A DNA stretch of 64,000 bases from Candidatus Woesearchaeota archaeon (GTDB taxonomy: Archaea > Nanobdellota > Nanobdellia > Woesearchaeales > JACPBO01): positions 62,001 to 126,000 of the forward strand of contig JAUSCS010000010.1 of assembly GCA_030651135.1 (NCBI GenBank), written 5' to 3'. The notes beneath the pieces were generated by a model that was given only the letters and a program-made list of their open reading frames with translations, had not been told where the DNA came from and did no database searches. Shown here one piece after another: positions 17,224 through 25,301 of the stretch. The position numbers were made by a program, and so were the translations under genes. Every line of letters begins with the position of its first letter. Within the stretch, counting starts at the first letter, position 1.

Positions 17224-17463
17224 TCAACCGCCTTTTATTTCTTCAATCATCTTCTTCTCAATAAGCCTGGACATGTTTATGTTCCTTTTTTCACAGTATG
17301 ATCTGAAATTTCTTAATGTATTTTCATCTATTGTGATGTTGAGCCGTTTTCTCCTATAAAGCTTCGGCAGCTTTTTAGTCCTCTCAAATTCAACTAAGCT
17401 CTCAAACACTTCAGGATATTCTGCGATTATCTGCTTCGCCCTTAGCACATTACTTGATTGCAT
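17224..17463 (-). CDS. Ribbon-helix-helix antitoxin-like protein
   Basis: 79 residues. The C-terminal half is a ribbon-helix-helix fold: basic strand RKRLNITID, helix ENTLRNFRSYCEKR, then NMSRLIEKKMIEEI. It overlaps the end of the Fic/Doc gene by 14 bases, so the two are translated together. Expected to neutralise the Fic protein and repress the operon through the tandem palindromes at 17787-17804. Order is toxin first, antitoxin second, the reverse of phd-doc. Confidence 0.8.
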   Translation of the reverse strand: MQSSNVLRAKQIIAEYPEVFESLVEFERTKKLPKLYRRKRLNITIDENTLRNFRSYCEKRNINMSRLIEKKMIEEIKGG

Positions 17464-17782
17464 CTTTTATGCACCTCTCAATTTCTGTTAAGCTTGTTAT
17501 GTTCTTTTTCAGTATTTTAACTACAACTTTTGGGATCTCTTCTGGATTAAACTGGATATCATTCAGATCCATCAAAAGCATTATTGCCGCTGCTGCTGTC
17601 CTTTTATTGCCGTCTTCAAAAGCATGATCAATTAAAATTGACCTTGCAAGCAGTGCTGCAGACCGCAGCCAGTTCCTGCTCCTTGCAGTGGTCTTTACTG
17701 CATAGTCAAGGCTGCTTTCATTCATCAGCTTGCCTGTTGAAAATCCCTTATTTATCTCGACAACATCCTTTTTGCTTAACAT
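17450..17782 (-). CDS. Fic/Doc-family toxin
   Basis: 110 residues, the compact Doc size. The Fic motif HAFEDGNKRTAAAA near residues 53-66 keeps the catalytic His and the GNKR loop; the Lys in place of Gly (GNGR) is the Doc form, which in phage P1 Doc phosphorylates EF-Tu rather than AMPylating. An aIF2/aEF1A-type factor might be the target here (inference). Starts just downstream of two ATACGTAT palindromes. Partner is the overlapping RHH protein. Confidence 0.85.
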   Translation of the reverse strand: MLSKKDVVEINKGFSTGKLMNESSLDYAVKTTARSRNWLRSAALLARSILIDHAFEDGNKRTAAAAIMLLMDLNDIQFNPEEIPKVVVKILKKNITSLTEIERCIKDAIK

Positions 17783-17786
17783 TTTT

Positions 17787-17804
17787 ATACGTATAAATAC
17801 GTAT
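17787..17804. promoter_or_regulatory. Tandem ATACGTAT palindromes, operator of the Fic/RHH operon
   Basis: ATACGTATAAATACGTAT consists of two perfect 8-bp palindromes with centres 10 bp apart, one helical turn, the classic spacing for tandem ribbon-helix-helix dimers. It ends five bases before the Fic ATG. The BRE/TATA CCGAAACATTTAAAT lies immediately upstream (minus strand), so bound repressor would block transcription start. Confidence 0.65.
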
Positions 17805-17881
17805 GATTATTTAAATGTTTCGGTTTACCAATACACATTATATAAAGGAGTGCCTGCAATGTATTTAGTATTAGCTAAGAA

Positions 17882-18385
17882 TCAAGTTCTGTACCTATAC
17901 AGGTTCAAAAACCCATCTATCTGGTTTCTTATAAGGCTGACATCGCCGAGAAGGTTCTTTTTGAATTCATCAACATACTGCTTTAAAAAAAACTTGTCAA
18001 ACAATGTCCTTATGAAGAAGAACATGGGCTTCTGCTCCCACCTGTTCTCATAGTCTGTTGTAAGATAGCCGTAGAAAACGATCTTTAAGGATCCTTGGTT
18101 TAATTTGACCTTAACTCCGTTCTTCTCAACTTCAACTTCCTTCAGGTTTTCAATTATGATGCGCATCCATATTTCATTCTTTGCATAATCAGTTACTTTC
18201 TTCCAGGGCATCATCTCAACTTCAATGAATTTGCCTTCAGGTGTAACCTTTTCAGAATTTTTTATTTCCCTCTTGTCATAGCCTTTTTCCCTGAAAAAAG
18301 CGTCAATAAGCCTGTAAAGCTCCTTAACGCTGAACAGCCCTTCATAGCCAACCTTGTTCTCAACCAGCAGTTCTCTTTCAGCCAT
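17882..18385 (-). CDS. Paralogue family protein A (function unknown)
   Basis: 167 residues. Not recognised, but clearly related to the next two upstream genes. Shared landmarks: an N-terminal LYRLIDAFF helix, WKKVTDYAKNEIW near 60, the strand pair LKEVEVEKNGVKVK near 85-98, a GYLTTDYENRW-type segment near 112-122, and a C-terminal helix bundle (KKNLLGDVSLIRNQIDGFL). No Cys/His clusters, no membrane segments; aromatic residues are abundant. GGTGAG precedes the ATG; five bases separate it from paralogue B. Adapter or structural roles are possible; nothing points to an enzyme. Confidence 0.75.
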   Translation of the reverse strand: MAERELLVENKVGYEGLFSVKELYRLIDAFFREKGYDKREIKNSEKVTPEGKFIEVEMMPWKKVTDYAKNEIWMRIIIENLKEVEVEKNGVKVKLNQGSLKIVFYGYLTTDYENRWEQKPMFFFIRTLFDKFFLKQYVDEFKKNLLGDVSLIRNQIDGFLNLYRYRT

Positions 18386-18390
18386 CTATC

Positions 18391-18933
18391 TCACCACATA
18401 TCAGCATAAGTATCGCTTAATGTTTCCATCTCCAAATGCTCTTTTATTTCACTATGCAGCTTCATAGCAACATACATCAGCCTGTCACCCCATACTGAGC
18501 TTCCTATCTTGTCCCTTGTCATGAAAAAATATTGGTCCATAAATTTTCTTACATTTTCTAAAAACTTTGAGCCCTGCCATCTCTTCTGCCAATCCCATTC
18601 CATCGTGCCCCACACTTCAATATAGACCCTTGCCCGGATCATTTTCTTCTTCTTGCCGTCTTTGATAATCTCCACTTCTTTCATCTCATAGAAATGCATA
18701 TAAGCCAAAATCCAATATTTCACATAATCATTCATCTTTCTCCAGCCAAACCATTCAAACTCCTCTTCTGCGCCTGCTGGGCTGGGTACTTTATGCTTGT
18801 ATGTGGGCTCTTCAAAATAATAATTTCTGTCAACATACCACCTGTGCATGAGCCTGTAAAGGCCGTCCAGATCAACGATTCCGACCTTTTTAATTTTATA
18901 ATGCGGAGTTTCCCATTGCGTATCTTCAGACAT
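18391..18933 (-). CDS. Paralogue family protein B (function unknown)
   Basis: 180 residues, homologous to A and C. Landmarks align in order: LDGLYRLMHRWYVDRNYYF, GWRKMNDYVKYWILAYMHF, MKEVEIIKDGKKKKMIRARVYIE, WDWQKRWQGSKF, then KFMDQYFFMTRDKIG and a C-terminal amphipathic helix. Very rich in Trp, Tyr and Met. Cytosolic by prediction. Second of three tandem genes read in the same direction, 41 bases below gene C, with its own AT-rich upstream stretch. Confidence 0.75.
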   Translation of the reverse strand: MSEDTQWETPHYKIKKVGIVDLDGLYRLMHRWYVDRNYYFEEPTYKHKVPSPAGAEEEFEWFGWRKMNDYVKYWILAYMHFYEMKEVEIIKDGKKKKMIRARVYIEVWGTMEWDWQKRWQGSKFLENVRKFMDQYFFMTRDKIGSSVWGDRLMYVAMKLHSEIKEHLEMETLSDTYADMW

Positions 18934-18974
18934 ATTATAAATCTACAATTCCTTAGTTTATATAATTTATGTTT

Positions 18975-19589
18975 TTACACATCGCCGAGCCCGCCAGTTG
19001 GGAAATACACGCCCATTTCCTCAGGCTCCGGATACCATCTCTTTAATTTAAGATAAGTCTTTACAGCATCCTGCAGCCTATATGCTTCCCTGTAAAGCTC
19101 TAATTTCAGCTTATCAGCTTCTTCTTTAAGCAGCCTTCCCCTGAAAATATTTATCCAGTTTTTCAAAAAAGGATGCTTATCCCATTCTCCTTCCGGGTCA
19201 AGATACTGGTCTGCCCATATCTTCATCTCAACTTCGCCTGAATTTGTCTTGAATTTCTGGCCTTGGTGCATTACTTCTATGTCTTTCAAAAGAATGATGT
19301 GGAAGTCTATTCTTATCCGCCATTCCCAAAATTTACTCTCGCCATGCGGAGCTCTTCCGCGAAAAGGATCTTTCTTGAACCTCCAGAAAATCCATAACTC
19401 TGTCCCGCCCTGCGCAGCCTCATTCTGCAGATATGTCTTTTCAGGAAAATCCTCATCTCTCTTTGCCCACTCCTGCTCCACAAGCCACTCATACATCATG
19501 ATGTAAAGGCTCTTCATATGAAAGACATCTTTGTGCTTTATTCGCCAGTAGGCGGCATTCATTCTCTTGTTTGCTTCCAGAGCAGCCAT
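18975..19589 (-). CDS. Paralogue family protein C (function unknown)
   Basis: 204 residues, the longest of the three. The same landmarks are present: MKSLYIMMYEWLVEQEW, KFWEWRIRIDFHIILLKDIEV, HQGQKFKTNSGEVEMKIW, and EGEWDKHPFLKNWINIFRG, followed by a long helix (KEEADKLKLELYREAYRLQ) and a Gly-ending tail (FPTGGLGDV). First gene of the tandem set. Divergence between the three is high, so the duplication is old or the family evolves fast. Confidence 0.75.
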   Translation of the reverse strand: MAALEANKRMNAAYWRIKHKDVFHMKSLYIMMYEWLVEQEWAKRDEDFPEKTYLQNEAAQGGTELWIFWRFKKDPFRGRAPHGESKFWEWRIRIDFHIILLKDIEVMHQGQKFKTNSGEVEMKIWADQYLDPEGEWDKHPFLKNWINIFRGRLLKEEADKLKLELYREAYRLQDAVKTYLKLKRWYPEPEEMGVYFPTGGLGDV

Positions 19590-19629
19590 GAATTTATGAT
19601 GGCGTATTTAGTTTATTAATCTTTCTTTT

Positions 19630-20301
19630 TTAAAACGCAGTCCTTATGACAAACCATATCACCCTTAAAAAAACAAGAACAGGCAAAGGCCTTGATTTAA
19701 CAATGATCTTCCCTTTCTTTATCGCTGCAATAACAGAGTTAATGTCTTTTTTGGAATCAATCATGGAATAAGTGTAATTCATCTGCCACAGCCTGTGAAG
19801 ATCAGAATTGCCGACTAAAGGCAGCTTAAACTTATGCGCGAATCTTACTGCTCTCTTGTTTGAATTGAAAAACTTAGCGTAAAAATGGCAGAATTCAATG
19901 CCGTCAAAACATTTTCTGTTTTTTACAAGCTTTGAAAAGAGCGAGATGAAATGATGGTGCGGCAGGAATGGATGCGGCGCAATCACAAGATTATTTTTTC
20001 TTTTTGATCTTTTCAGATCCTCAAACGTTTTTATTTTCCTGATTTCGCTGTCTTTAAAATTATACAGTAAAACCTCTTTTCCTTCAATTAAAATCTCTGC
20101 GCCAGGCATCAATAAAATCCCTTTTTTGGCAGCATAATCTGCGATTTCTTTGTTATAATAAAGCTGTCTGTGATGCGTTATAGCTAGAACATCAAATCCG
20201 AGTTTAGAAGCATAATCAATCAATTCTTTCGGAGAATATTTTATATAACAGCGGTCAATGGGATCCTTGTTTGTATGAAGATGCAAATCCGCTTTCAGCA
20301 T
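19630..20301 (-). CDS. PHP-domain metal-dependent phosphoesterase
   Basis: 223 residues. The PHP fold is shown by DLHLHTN at the N-terminus, THHRQLY near 42, a Glu in PGAEIL, APHPFLPHHH near 108, and the terminal motif GNSDLHRL near 170. These supply the His/Asp/Glu ligands for a two- or three-metal site. Members act on nucleotides, histidinol phosphate or polymerase substrates; this stand-alone form resembles predicted phosphoesterases and its substrate is unknown. Divergent from the YchF-like gene; its promoter CCAACATTTAATAAC matches the local core consensus. Confidence 0.85.
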   Translation of the reverse strand: MLKADLHLHTNKDPIDRCYIKYSPKELIDYASKLGFDVLAITHHRQLYYNKEIADYAAKKGILLMPGAEILIEGKEVLLYNFKDSEIRKIKTFEDLKRSKRKNNLVIAPHPFLPHHHFISLFSKLVKNRKCFDGIEFCHFYAKFFNSNKRAVRFAHKFKLPLVGNSDLHRLWQMNYTYSMIDSKKDINSVIAAIKKGKIIVKSRPLPVLVFLRVIWFVIRTAF

Positions 20302-20353
20302 TTAGGCAGAAAAAAAGAAAAAGTTATTAAATGTTGGCTTTTTTACATGCATC

Positions 20354-21553
20354 ATGCTAGTCGGGGTAGTTGGAAAGGCCAACGTTGGAAAGAGCACTTT
20401 TTTCAAGGCTGCTACTTTGGCAGAGGTTGAAATAGCCAATTATCCTTTTGCAACAATAAAGCCGAACAGCGGAGTCGGCTATGTGAAAATAGACTGCGCA
20501 GATAAGTTTTTTAACACACAATGCAATCCAAGAGACGGGTTCTGCATCGAACATAATCGGTTCGTTCCTGTGCAGTTGATTGATGTTGCTGGATTAGTTC
20601 CAGGAGCGCATGAAGGCAAAGGCATGGGCAATCAGTTTTTGGATGATTTAAGGCAGGCAGATGTCTTAATACACGTTGTGGATATTGCCGGCACAACAAA
20701 TGAAAAAGGAGAGCCAATAGAGCCTTTGTCATATGATCCTGCAAAAGACATAAGATTTCTTGAAGAAGAGCTGGATTTCTGGATTTTAAGATTAATAAAA
20801 AAAGGATGGGATAAATTTGCAAGGGCAACGCAGCAGACCCATGGAGAGCTTAACAAGGCAATAACAAGCCATCTTTCAGGGCTTAATGTCAAGGAAGAAT
20901 TGGTTAAGGAAATAGTCAATGAATTTGGGTTAACTGATAAGAAATTAGTGGAATGGGGCGAGGAAGATTTGGTGAGAATCGCTTCTGAAATCAGAAGAAA
21001 GACAAAGCCGATGATCATTGCCTGCAACAAGATAGATATTCCTGGCGCAGAGGAGAATTTCAAGAGAATGCAGCAGGAATTCCCGGACAGGATGCTTGTG
21101 AGATGCAGCGCAGACTCTGAGCTTGCATTGAGGGAAGCTGCAAAGCATGGCCTGATCAATTACATTCCCGGAGAAAAAAAATTCGAAATGAAAGAAGGCG
21201 CAAATCTGTCTGAAAAGCAGAAAGCTGCCCTTAATTTTATAAAATCAAATGTCCTTGATAAATACGGCTCAACAGGAGTGCAGGATGTTCTGGATAAAGC
21301 CGTGTTTGATGTTCTGAAATATATCCCGATCTTCCCCGGAGGGATTAATAAGCTCGCAGACCAGAAAGGAAATATCATGCCGGACTGCTTTCTGCTCCCG
21401 GGAAATTCAACAGCGCTTGACTTCGCCTACAGGCTGCATACAGATTTCGGAAACAAGTTTATACGAGCAATAGATGTGAAGACAAAGCTGACTGTCGGCA
21501 AGGATCACAGGCTCAAGCCAGGAGATGTCATAGAGATTGTGGCGGATAAGTGA
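20354..21553 (+). CDS. YchF/Obg-type translation-associated GTPase with TGS domain
   Basis: 399 residues, full length for the archaeal YchF-like subgroup. G1 GKANVGKS at 7-14, G3 DVAGLVPGAHEGKGMG near 78-93, G4 NKID near 226, and a C-terminal TGS domain of about 75 residues (DCFLLPGNSTALDFAYRLHTDFG to DVIEIVADK). Typical insertion CNPRDGFC near 55-62 gives a paired Cys. Thought to bind ribosomes; bacterial YchF prefers ATP, and the specificity here cannot be told from sequence alone. Single gene, divergent from the PHP gene. Confidence 0.92.
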   Translation: MLVGVVGKANVGKSTFFKAATLAEVEIANYPFATIKPNSGVGYVKIDCADKFFNTQCNPRDGFCIEHNRFVPVQLIDVAGLVPGAHEGKGMGNQFLDDLRQADVLIHVVDIAGTTNEKGEPIEPLSYDPAKDIRFLEEELDFWILRLIKKGWDKFARATQQTHGELNKAITSHLSGLNVKEELVKEIVNEFGLTDKKLVEWGEEDLVRIASEIRRKTKPMIIACNKIDIPGAEENFKRMQQEFPDRMLVRCSADSELALREAAKHGLINYIPGEKKFEMKEGANLSEKQKAALNFIKSNVLDKYGSTGVQDVLDKAVFDVLKYIPIFPGGINKLADQKGNIMPDCFLLPGNSTALDFAYRLHTDFGNKFIRAIDVKTKLTVGKDHRLKPGDVIEIVADK

Positions 21554-21581
21554 ATTGGATTCGGTGCAAGATTTAGCCAGG

Positions 21582-21603
21582 TATACTAAATATACGTAGT
21601 ATA
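21582..21603. terminator. Short hairpin between convergent genes
   Basis: TATACTA (21582-21588) pairs with TAGTATA (21597-21603) across an 8-base loop, between the convergent YchF-like and zinc-ribbon genes. AT-only stem, so weak; a terminator role is only a suggestion. Confidence 0.25.
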
Positions 21604-21618
21604 ACGATGCTAAAGACT

Positions 21619-22017
21619 TTATTTCTTCTTCTCAAACTTGCTTCTCAGTCTTTTAAAGCTTTCCATGACATCAATCATATACTTCCCTTCTTCAAGCTTG
21701 AAGATCAAAGGCTCGCCCTTGAACAAATGCACCAGATCCAGCTCGTATTTTCCGGGCTTTACAATCCTTATGCTTTCAAGGTCAAGGACAACAGGTTGGT
21801 CCTTGTCAATCTCGCTTCCGACAAGATCAAAGACATCTCTTTCGATCTGCATCTTCTCATCTGTGGACAAATGCACGCTGCTCGTCATCTTTTTAACTTC
21901 ATCAAGCTTTTCTTTCTTGATGTAAAAGAATAATCTTCCGCCGCATTTGCAGCCTTTCAGGATCTCAGCAGCGCCGTCTTCATAGAATGTGTTGCATCTT
22001 ACGCATTGATGGGGCAT
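21619..22017 (-). CDS. Archaeal zinc-ribbon protein (DUF2072 type)
   Basis: 132 residues. N-terminal zinc ribbon MPHQCVRCNTFYEDG with a second pair CKCGGRLFFY near 23-32, followed by a C-terminal domain with strands ending in a basic KRLRSKFEKKK tail. Matches the archaeal zinc-ribbon family (PF09845) found upstream of or beside DUF2073 and an Era-like GTPase, which is exactly the arrangement here. Last of three minus-strand genes; two bases separate it from the DUF2073 gene. Probably acts with the other two on RNA or ribosomes (inference). Confidence 0.85.
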   Translation of the reverse strand: MPHQCVRCNTFYEDGAAEILKGCKCGGRLFFYIKKEKLDEVKKMTSSVHLSTDEKMQIERDVFDLVGSEIDKDQPVVLDLESIRIVKPGKYELDLVHLFKGEPLIFKLEEGKYMIDVMESFKRLRSKFEKKK

Positions 22018-22019
22018 CT

Positions 22020-22403
22020 TTATCTTTTCTTTTTCTTCAGATCCTGTGTGAACAGCTGTATCTTGTCAGGATCTTTTTTAATCTCTTTTACAATATTCGC
22101 CGGGCCTATGACAGTCAATCCCTGCCTGTCGCCAAGCAAAACATTTGCCAGGCCAAGCTTAACCTTATCGAGCATTGCAGCTTTCTTTTCTTCCGGATTG
22201 ATAACAGCAAGCTCTATTCCCTTGAAATCAGCGTTTATCTCCTCCATTGTGGCTTTGATTAGCTCGGCTTCCTCTTCTTTTTTTAATCTTCCCTGCAGCA
22301 GAACAATCTTGTTTTCTTTTGCAATATTCAACAGCTTCCTAATTCTGCCTAGTGAACTTAAGTTTGCTATTTCGCCGTAAGGCACAATTTGTAATGTTAG
22401 CAT
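22020..22403 (-). CDS. DUF2073-family protein
   Basis: 127 residues. Starts MLTLQIVPYGEIANLSSLGRIRKLL and ends with a Lys-rich tail; recognised as the archaeal DUF2073 family (PF09846). No catalytic motif; the central part has an alternating helix-strand pattern (KIVLLQGRLKKEEEAELI, IELAVINPEE). Middle gene of the conserved zinc-ribbon/DUF2073/Era-like GTPase operon. Confidence 0.8.
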   Translation of the reverse strand: MLTLQIVPYGEIANLSSLGRIRKLLNIAKENKIVLLQGRLKKEEEAELIKATMEEINADFKGIELAVINPEEKKAAMLDKVKLGLANVLLGDRQGLTVIGPANIVKEIKKDPDKIQLFTQDLKKKKR

Positions 22404-22415
22404 TCAACCTCTTTT

Positions 22416-23048
22416 TTATCCTGCTATTTTAAACAATGCTTCATAAAACTCATCTAAGTTGTTTCCATATTTTGCAGATATGCCCACAATGCCGTACTGC
22501 GGGAATGCCGCCTGTATCTTCTTGACATTTGCTTTCTTCAGATCAATCTTATTGGCAACAAGCAGCACAGGAATATCCCTTGCCTGCAAGTTTCCGATGA
22601 TTGTGATATTCACTTGGCTGTAAGGGTCTATTGTTGAATCCAGAACAACAATCACAATATCCATTTCATCGAGCCATTTTATGGAGTCTATAACGCCTTT
22701 TGTAGCTTCTTTAGCCCTTTGCTTTGCCTCAGTTTCCTTTAACCCTGCTTTCATAAAATCTTCATAATCTATTTTGGTTGCAATTCCCGGCGTGTCAACA
22801 AGATTGAAGCTTAACTCCTTGCCTTTTGACTTAATGTTGATCTGCTCCTTTATCTGTATCTCTCTTGTTTCATGGGCGATGTTAGAAACAGTTCCCATAT
22901 CTTCGCCAAGCCAGTCCTGGCAGATCTTGTTTGCTAAAGTTGTCTTGCCGCTGTTCGGCGGGCCATAAAGCCCAAGCTTTACATGCTTCTTTTTCTTGAA
23001 CAAGCTATTAAGAACCCTGTTTATGAACCTCTTTATTGCACCTATCAT
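22416..23048 (-). CDS. Era-like small GTPase
   Basis: 210 residues. After a basic leader (KRFINRVLNSLFKKKKHVK), a G domain with G1 GPPNSGKT at about 29-36, G3 DTPG near 87, G4 NKID near 166 and G5-like ISAKYG near 190. Era/TrmE-type GTPase of the archaeal group encoded with DUF2072 and DUF2073 proteins. Lacks a KH domain, so RNA contact probably comes through its partners. First gene of the operon. Confidence 0.88.
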   Translation of the reverse strand: MIGAIKRFINRVLNSLFKKKKHVKLGLYGPPNSGKTTLANKICQDWLGEDMGTVSNIAHETREIQIKEQINIKSKGKELSFNLVDTPGIATKIDYEDFMKAGLKETEAKQRAKEATKGVIDSIKWLDEMDIVIVVLDSTIDPYSQVNITIIGNLQARDIPVLLVANKIDLKKANVKKIQAAFPQYGIVGISAKYGNNLDEFYEALFKIAG

Positions 23049-23117
23049 TGAGCACCGCTTTTTATTATGATTTATTTTAATTTATTTGTTTAATTTATAT
23101 ACTTTTCGTTTGTTTTA

Positions 23118-24302
23118 TTATTTTACTTTCAAACTATCAATCAAAATATCTCTCACTTTCTCAAGATCTTCCTCATTGACAGCCCTTCTGAGCTGCATTC
23201 TTGCCGATGCCTTTGCAAGCCTCATCAACCCGGCGATCAATCTTGGCGAAACATCCATTACAAAGCTTCTTTCCCGCTCTTTCATATCGCCTGCAAATTC
23301 AACAATCTTCTTCTGAAGCTCCATGGGAAATTCAACATCTATCTTCTTGCAATAGCTGATGTATTCCTTTATAAAAGAAATGTCTGATGAGCTTAATTCC
23401 TTTGTTTTCTGCTTTACCATTTTTTTAGCAATATCAATGAAGCGCCTTAATGACGGCTTTCTGATGATAAAGACAATATGAAACCTTGTCAGCAGCGCAG
23501 CATCAAGAGGAATCTGCTTTCTTAACAGTTCAATATCTGTGCTTGTAAACCTGTCTTTAAGGGGATTTGCAGTTGCCAAAACTTTTACATCAGCATTCAG
23601 CTGGATGCTTTTTCCGGCTTTGTCGTAGCTTATGAAGCCTTTTTCCATTGCATTGTAAAGATAGCCAAGATCATCTTTCCTTATAAGATTAAGCTCGTCT
23701 ATGCAGCAGATGCCGCCATTGGATTTCGGCAATAATCCCATGATCAGTTCATCGCCTTTGAACATCAACCCTAATCCTGCTCCTGAAATGCCTGATCCCA
23801 ATCCAAAGCTTGCAGCAGGGCTTAATTCTGCAGCTGCTCTTACTATGTCTGTTTTGCCAGTTGCCGGATCGCCTAAAAGAAGAATGTGCACTCTTTCATC
23901 AGCAAAGAGCTGCAAAGAAACAGCTTCCTTTATTCTGTGCAATCCGACAATATTTGGGGCAATAAGCTCAATCATCACATCCGGCGCATTCTCTGAAAAT
24001 TCCTTGAATGCCTTCTTTTTGATCTGGCTGACGATTTTTTCATTTATTTCCTTGATAAATTCATCCTGGGAATCCTGCAGGATTGTAAAATGCCGGCGCT
24101 TTAATATCGAGTCAGAAACTCCCAGCGTGAGGCTGGAAAAAGCTGCTTTCTTTAATTTAACCAGTCTTTTCAGTTTCTTGGCCTCATTGGCATAAAGAAA
24201 TTCTTCAAGCTCTTCTATCTTTTCTTTTTCCTTTTTTGATAAAGGCCTTAATAGTTTGAATAAGTCGATGAACCACATAAAGAGAGCAAACATATTGCTC
24301 AT
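23118..24302 (-). CDS. MCM-like AAA+ ATPase lacking the N-terminal DNA-binding domain
   Basis: About 394 residues from ATG 24302; ATGs at 24293 and 24278 are also possible. After about 110 helical residues comes an MCM-type core: IAPNIVGLHRIKEAVSLQLF near 114-133, Walker A GDPATGKT 144-151, SGISGAGLG near 170 (pre-sensor loop), Walker B ICCIDE 198-203, ATANP sensor 1 near 243-247, arginine finger LLTRF at 270-274, then the C-terminal lid with SPRLIAGLMRLAKASARM. Archaeal MCM helicases have about 250 extra N-terminal residues with a zinc-binding and OB fold; here they are absent. It cannot be the only MCM unless DNA contact is provided by a partner. Confidence 0.82.
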   Translation of the reverse strand: MSNMFALFMWFIDLFKLLRPLSKKEKEKIEELEEFLYANEAKKLKRLVKLKKAAFSSLTLGVSDSILKRRHFTILQDSQDEFIKEINEKIVSQIKKKAFKEFSENAPDVMIELIAPNIVGLHRIKEAVSLQLFADERVHILLLGDPATGKTDIVRAAAELSPAASFGLGSGISGAGLGLMFKGDELIMGLLPKSNGGICCIDELNLIRKDDLGYLYNAMEKGFISYDKAGKSIQLNADVKVLATANPLKDRFTSTDIELLRKQIPLDAALLTRFHIVFIIRKPSLRRFIDIAKKMVKQKTKELSSSDISFIKEYISYCKKIDVEFPMELQKKIVEFAGDMKERERSFVMDVSPRLIAGLMRLAKASARMQLRRAVNEEDLEKVRDILIDSLKVK

Positions 24303-24381
24303 TATAAATATTTCTATTCTGGAGTGGCAATAAGTGTTTTTTTGAGAAAGATTTATATATTCAAGCATATAAGACGATAGT

Positions 24382-24609
24382 ATGGACTTCAATAGACTAT
24401 TGAAAAAGCTGATGTTCTGGAAGAAAGAGCCTGAAAAGATCATAATTCTTAAAGTGCCTGAAAAGCAGAAGCCAAAGCTGATTGATCCGAGAAAACTAAG
24501 GATCCATTACATCTGCGCAAGATGCAAGTACAAGTTCAGCAGGAATCCCAACATGGATGTTGATGTCTGCCCGTATTGCGGGAGAAAGGGCACGGTTGAA
24601 GAGCAATAA
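24382..24609 (+). CDS. Small zinc-ribbon protein with basic leader
   Basis: 75 residues. Basic amphipathic N-terminus (NRLLKKLMFWKKEPEK) and a C-terminal zinc ribbon: CARC near 49-52 and CPYC near 65-68, with RKLRIHYI before it. A TATA-like TTTATATATTC lies about 25 bases upstream. Divergent from the MCM-like gene. Likely binds nucleic acid or a protein complex; no specific function is known to me. Confidence 0.75.
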   Translation: MDFNRLLKKLMFWKKEPEKIIILKVPEKQKPKLIDPRKLRIHYICARCKYKFSRNPNMDVDVCPYCGRKGTVEEQ

Positions 24610-24612
24610 GCA

Positions 24613-25014
24613 TTAAAAGATCAAAACTGCTTCTTCTGGATTTAAAATCCTGATTTTATTGTATTCTTTCAATTTCAGAAGATGTTTATCCTGGCTTACA
24701 ATAAAATCTGCTTCTCCATAAATAGCTGCTTCTACAAACTTATCATCTTCAGGGTCGTCATTTACCGCTTTTATTGCTGTTGTTGGATCAACCATTACTG
24801 AATTTTCTATGATGAGATTTTTCCATTCTTCAATTAACTCTTCATCCATGGAAATCTTGAAGCTTCGGAGAGCTTTTACGAACTCTTCAACAAGTTTAGG
24901 GGAACTCACTAATTGAAATCTTCCCTTTCTCCATTTGTCTATGATTTGAGAGCAAAAATTGCCTTCCCAAAATATGCCTGAGATAAAGACATTTGTGTCT
25001 AAAACTACTCTCAT
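24613..25014 (-). CDS. PIN-domain ribonuclease toxin (COG1569 type)
   Basis: 133 residues. PIN fold with acidic residues in VVLDTNVFISG (Asp6), the central SSPKLVEEFVKAL (Glu), DPEDDKFVEAA (Asp pair near 90-92), and the terminal ADFIVSQDKHLL (Asp). All four metal-ligand positions look intact, so an active metal-dependent RNase is expected. Start overlaps the stop of the AbrB gene by four bases, the standard antitoxin-toxin layout. Confidence 0.88.
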   Translation of the reverse strand: MRVVLDTNVFISGIFWEGNFCSQIIDKWRKGRFQLVSSPKLVEEFVKALRSFKISMDEELIEEWKNLIIENSVMVDPTTAIKAVNDDPEDDKFVEAAIYGEADFIVSQDKHLLKLKEYNKIRILNPEEAVLIF

Positions 25015-25271
25015 TTTTTTCTAACTTCTCTTATGGCTTCTTCTACATCTGTTTCTTTTACGCCTTTCTTTTTTGCAAACTCTCTTGTTTTTTTAAGTAG
25101 TTTATCTATTCCGTTAAAAGAAGGCATCTCCAGCTTTTTGAGAACAATGGTGTTGTCTTCCCCGATTACTATAAACTTCTCTCCTTCGTGTATCTTAAGC
25201 TTATCCCTTAAACTTTGTGGGATGACTACCTGCCCTCTTGAGCTCACACTTGTTATTTCGATATTTTCCAT
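25011..25271 (-). CDS. AbrB/MazE-type antitoxin
   Basis: 86 residues. SpoVT-AbrB swapped-hairpin fold at the N-terminus: TSVSSRGQVVIPQSLRDKLKI, GEKFIVIGEDNTIVLKK. The C-terminal 35 residues are a charged helix that would wrap around the PIN toxin. Preceded by a GGAGG ribosome binding site. The palindrome TAAGATTATCTTA at 25302-25314, just downstream of the TATA, is its likely operator. Confidence 0.88.
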   Translation of the reverse strand: MENIEITSVSSRGQVVIPQSLRDKLKIHEGEKFIVIGEDNTIVLKKLEMPSFNGIDKLLKKTREFAKKKGVKETDVEEAIREVRKK

Positions 25272-25301
25272 TTTTAACCTCCTATAAGTTTATACTATTG
25301 G

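Noticed and set aside
24302-24443. Longer start for the MCM-like gene at 24443
   Set aside because: The added 47 residues overlap the divergent gene's promoter and start, and are hydrophobic and unlike the rest.
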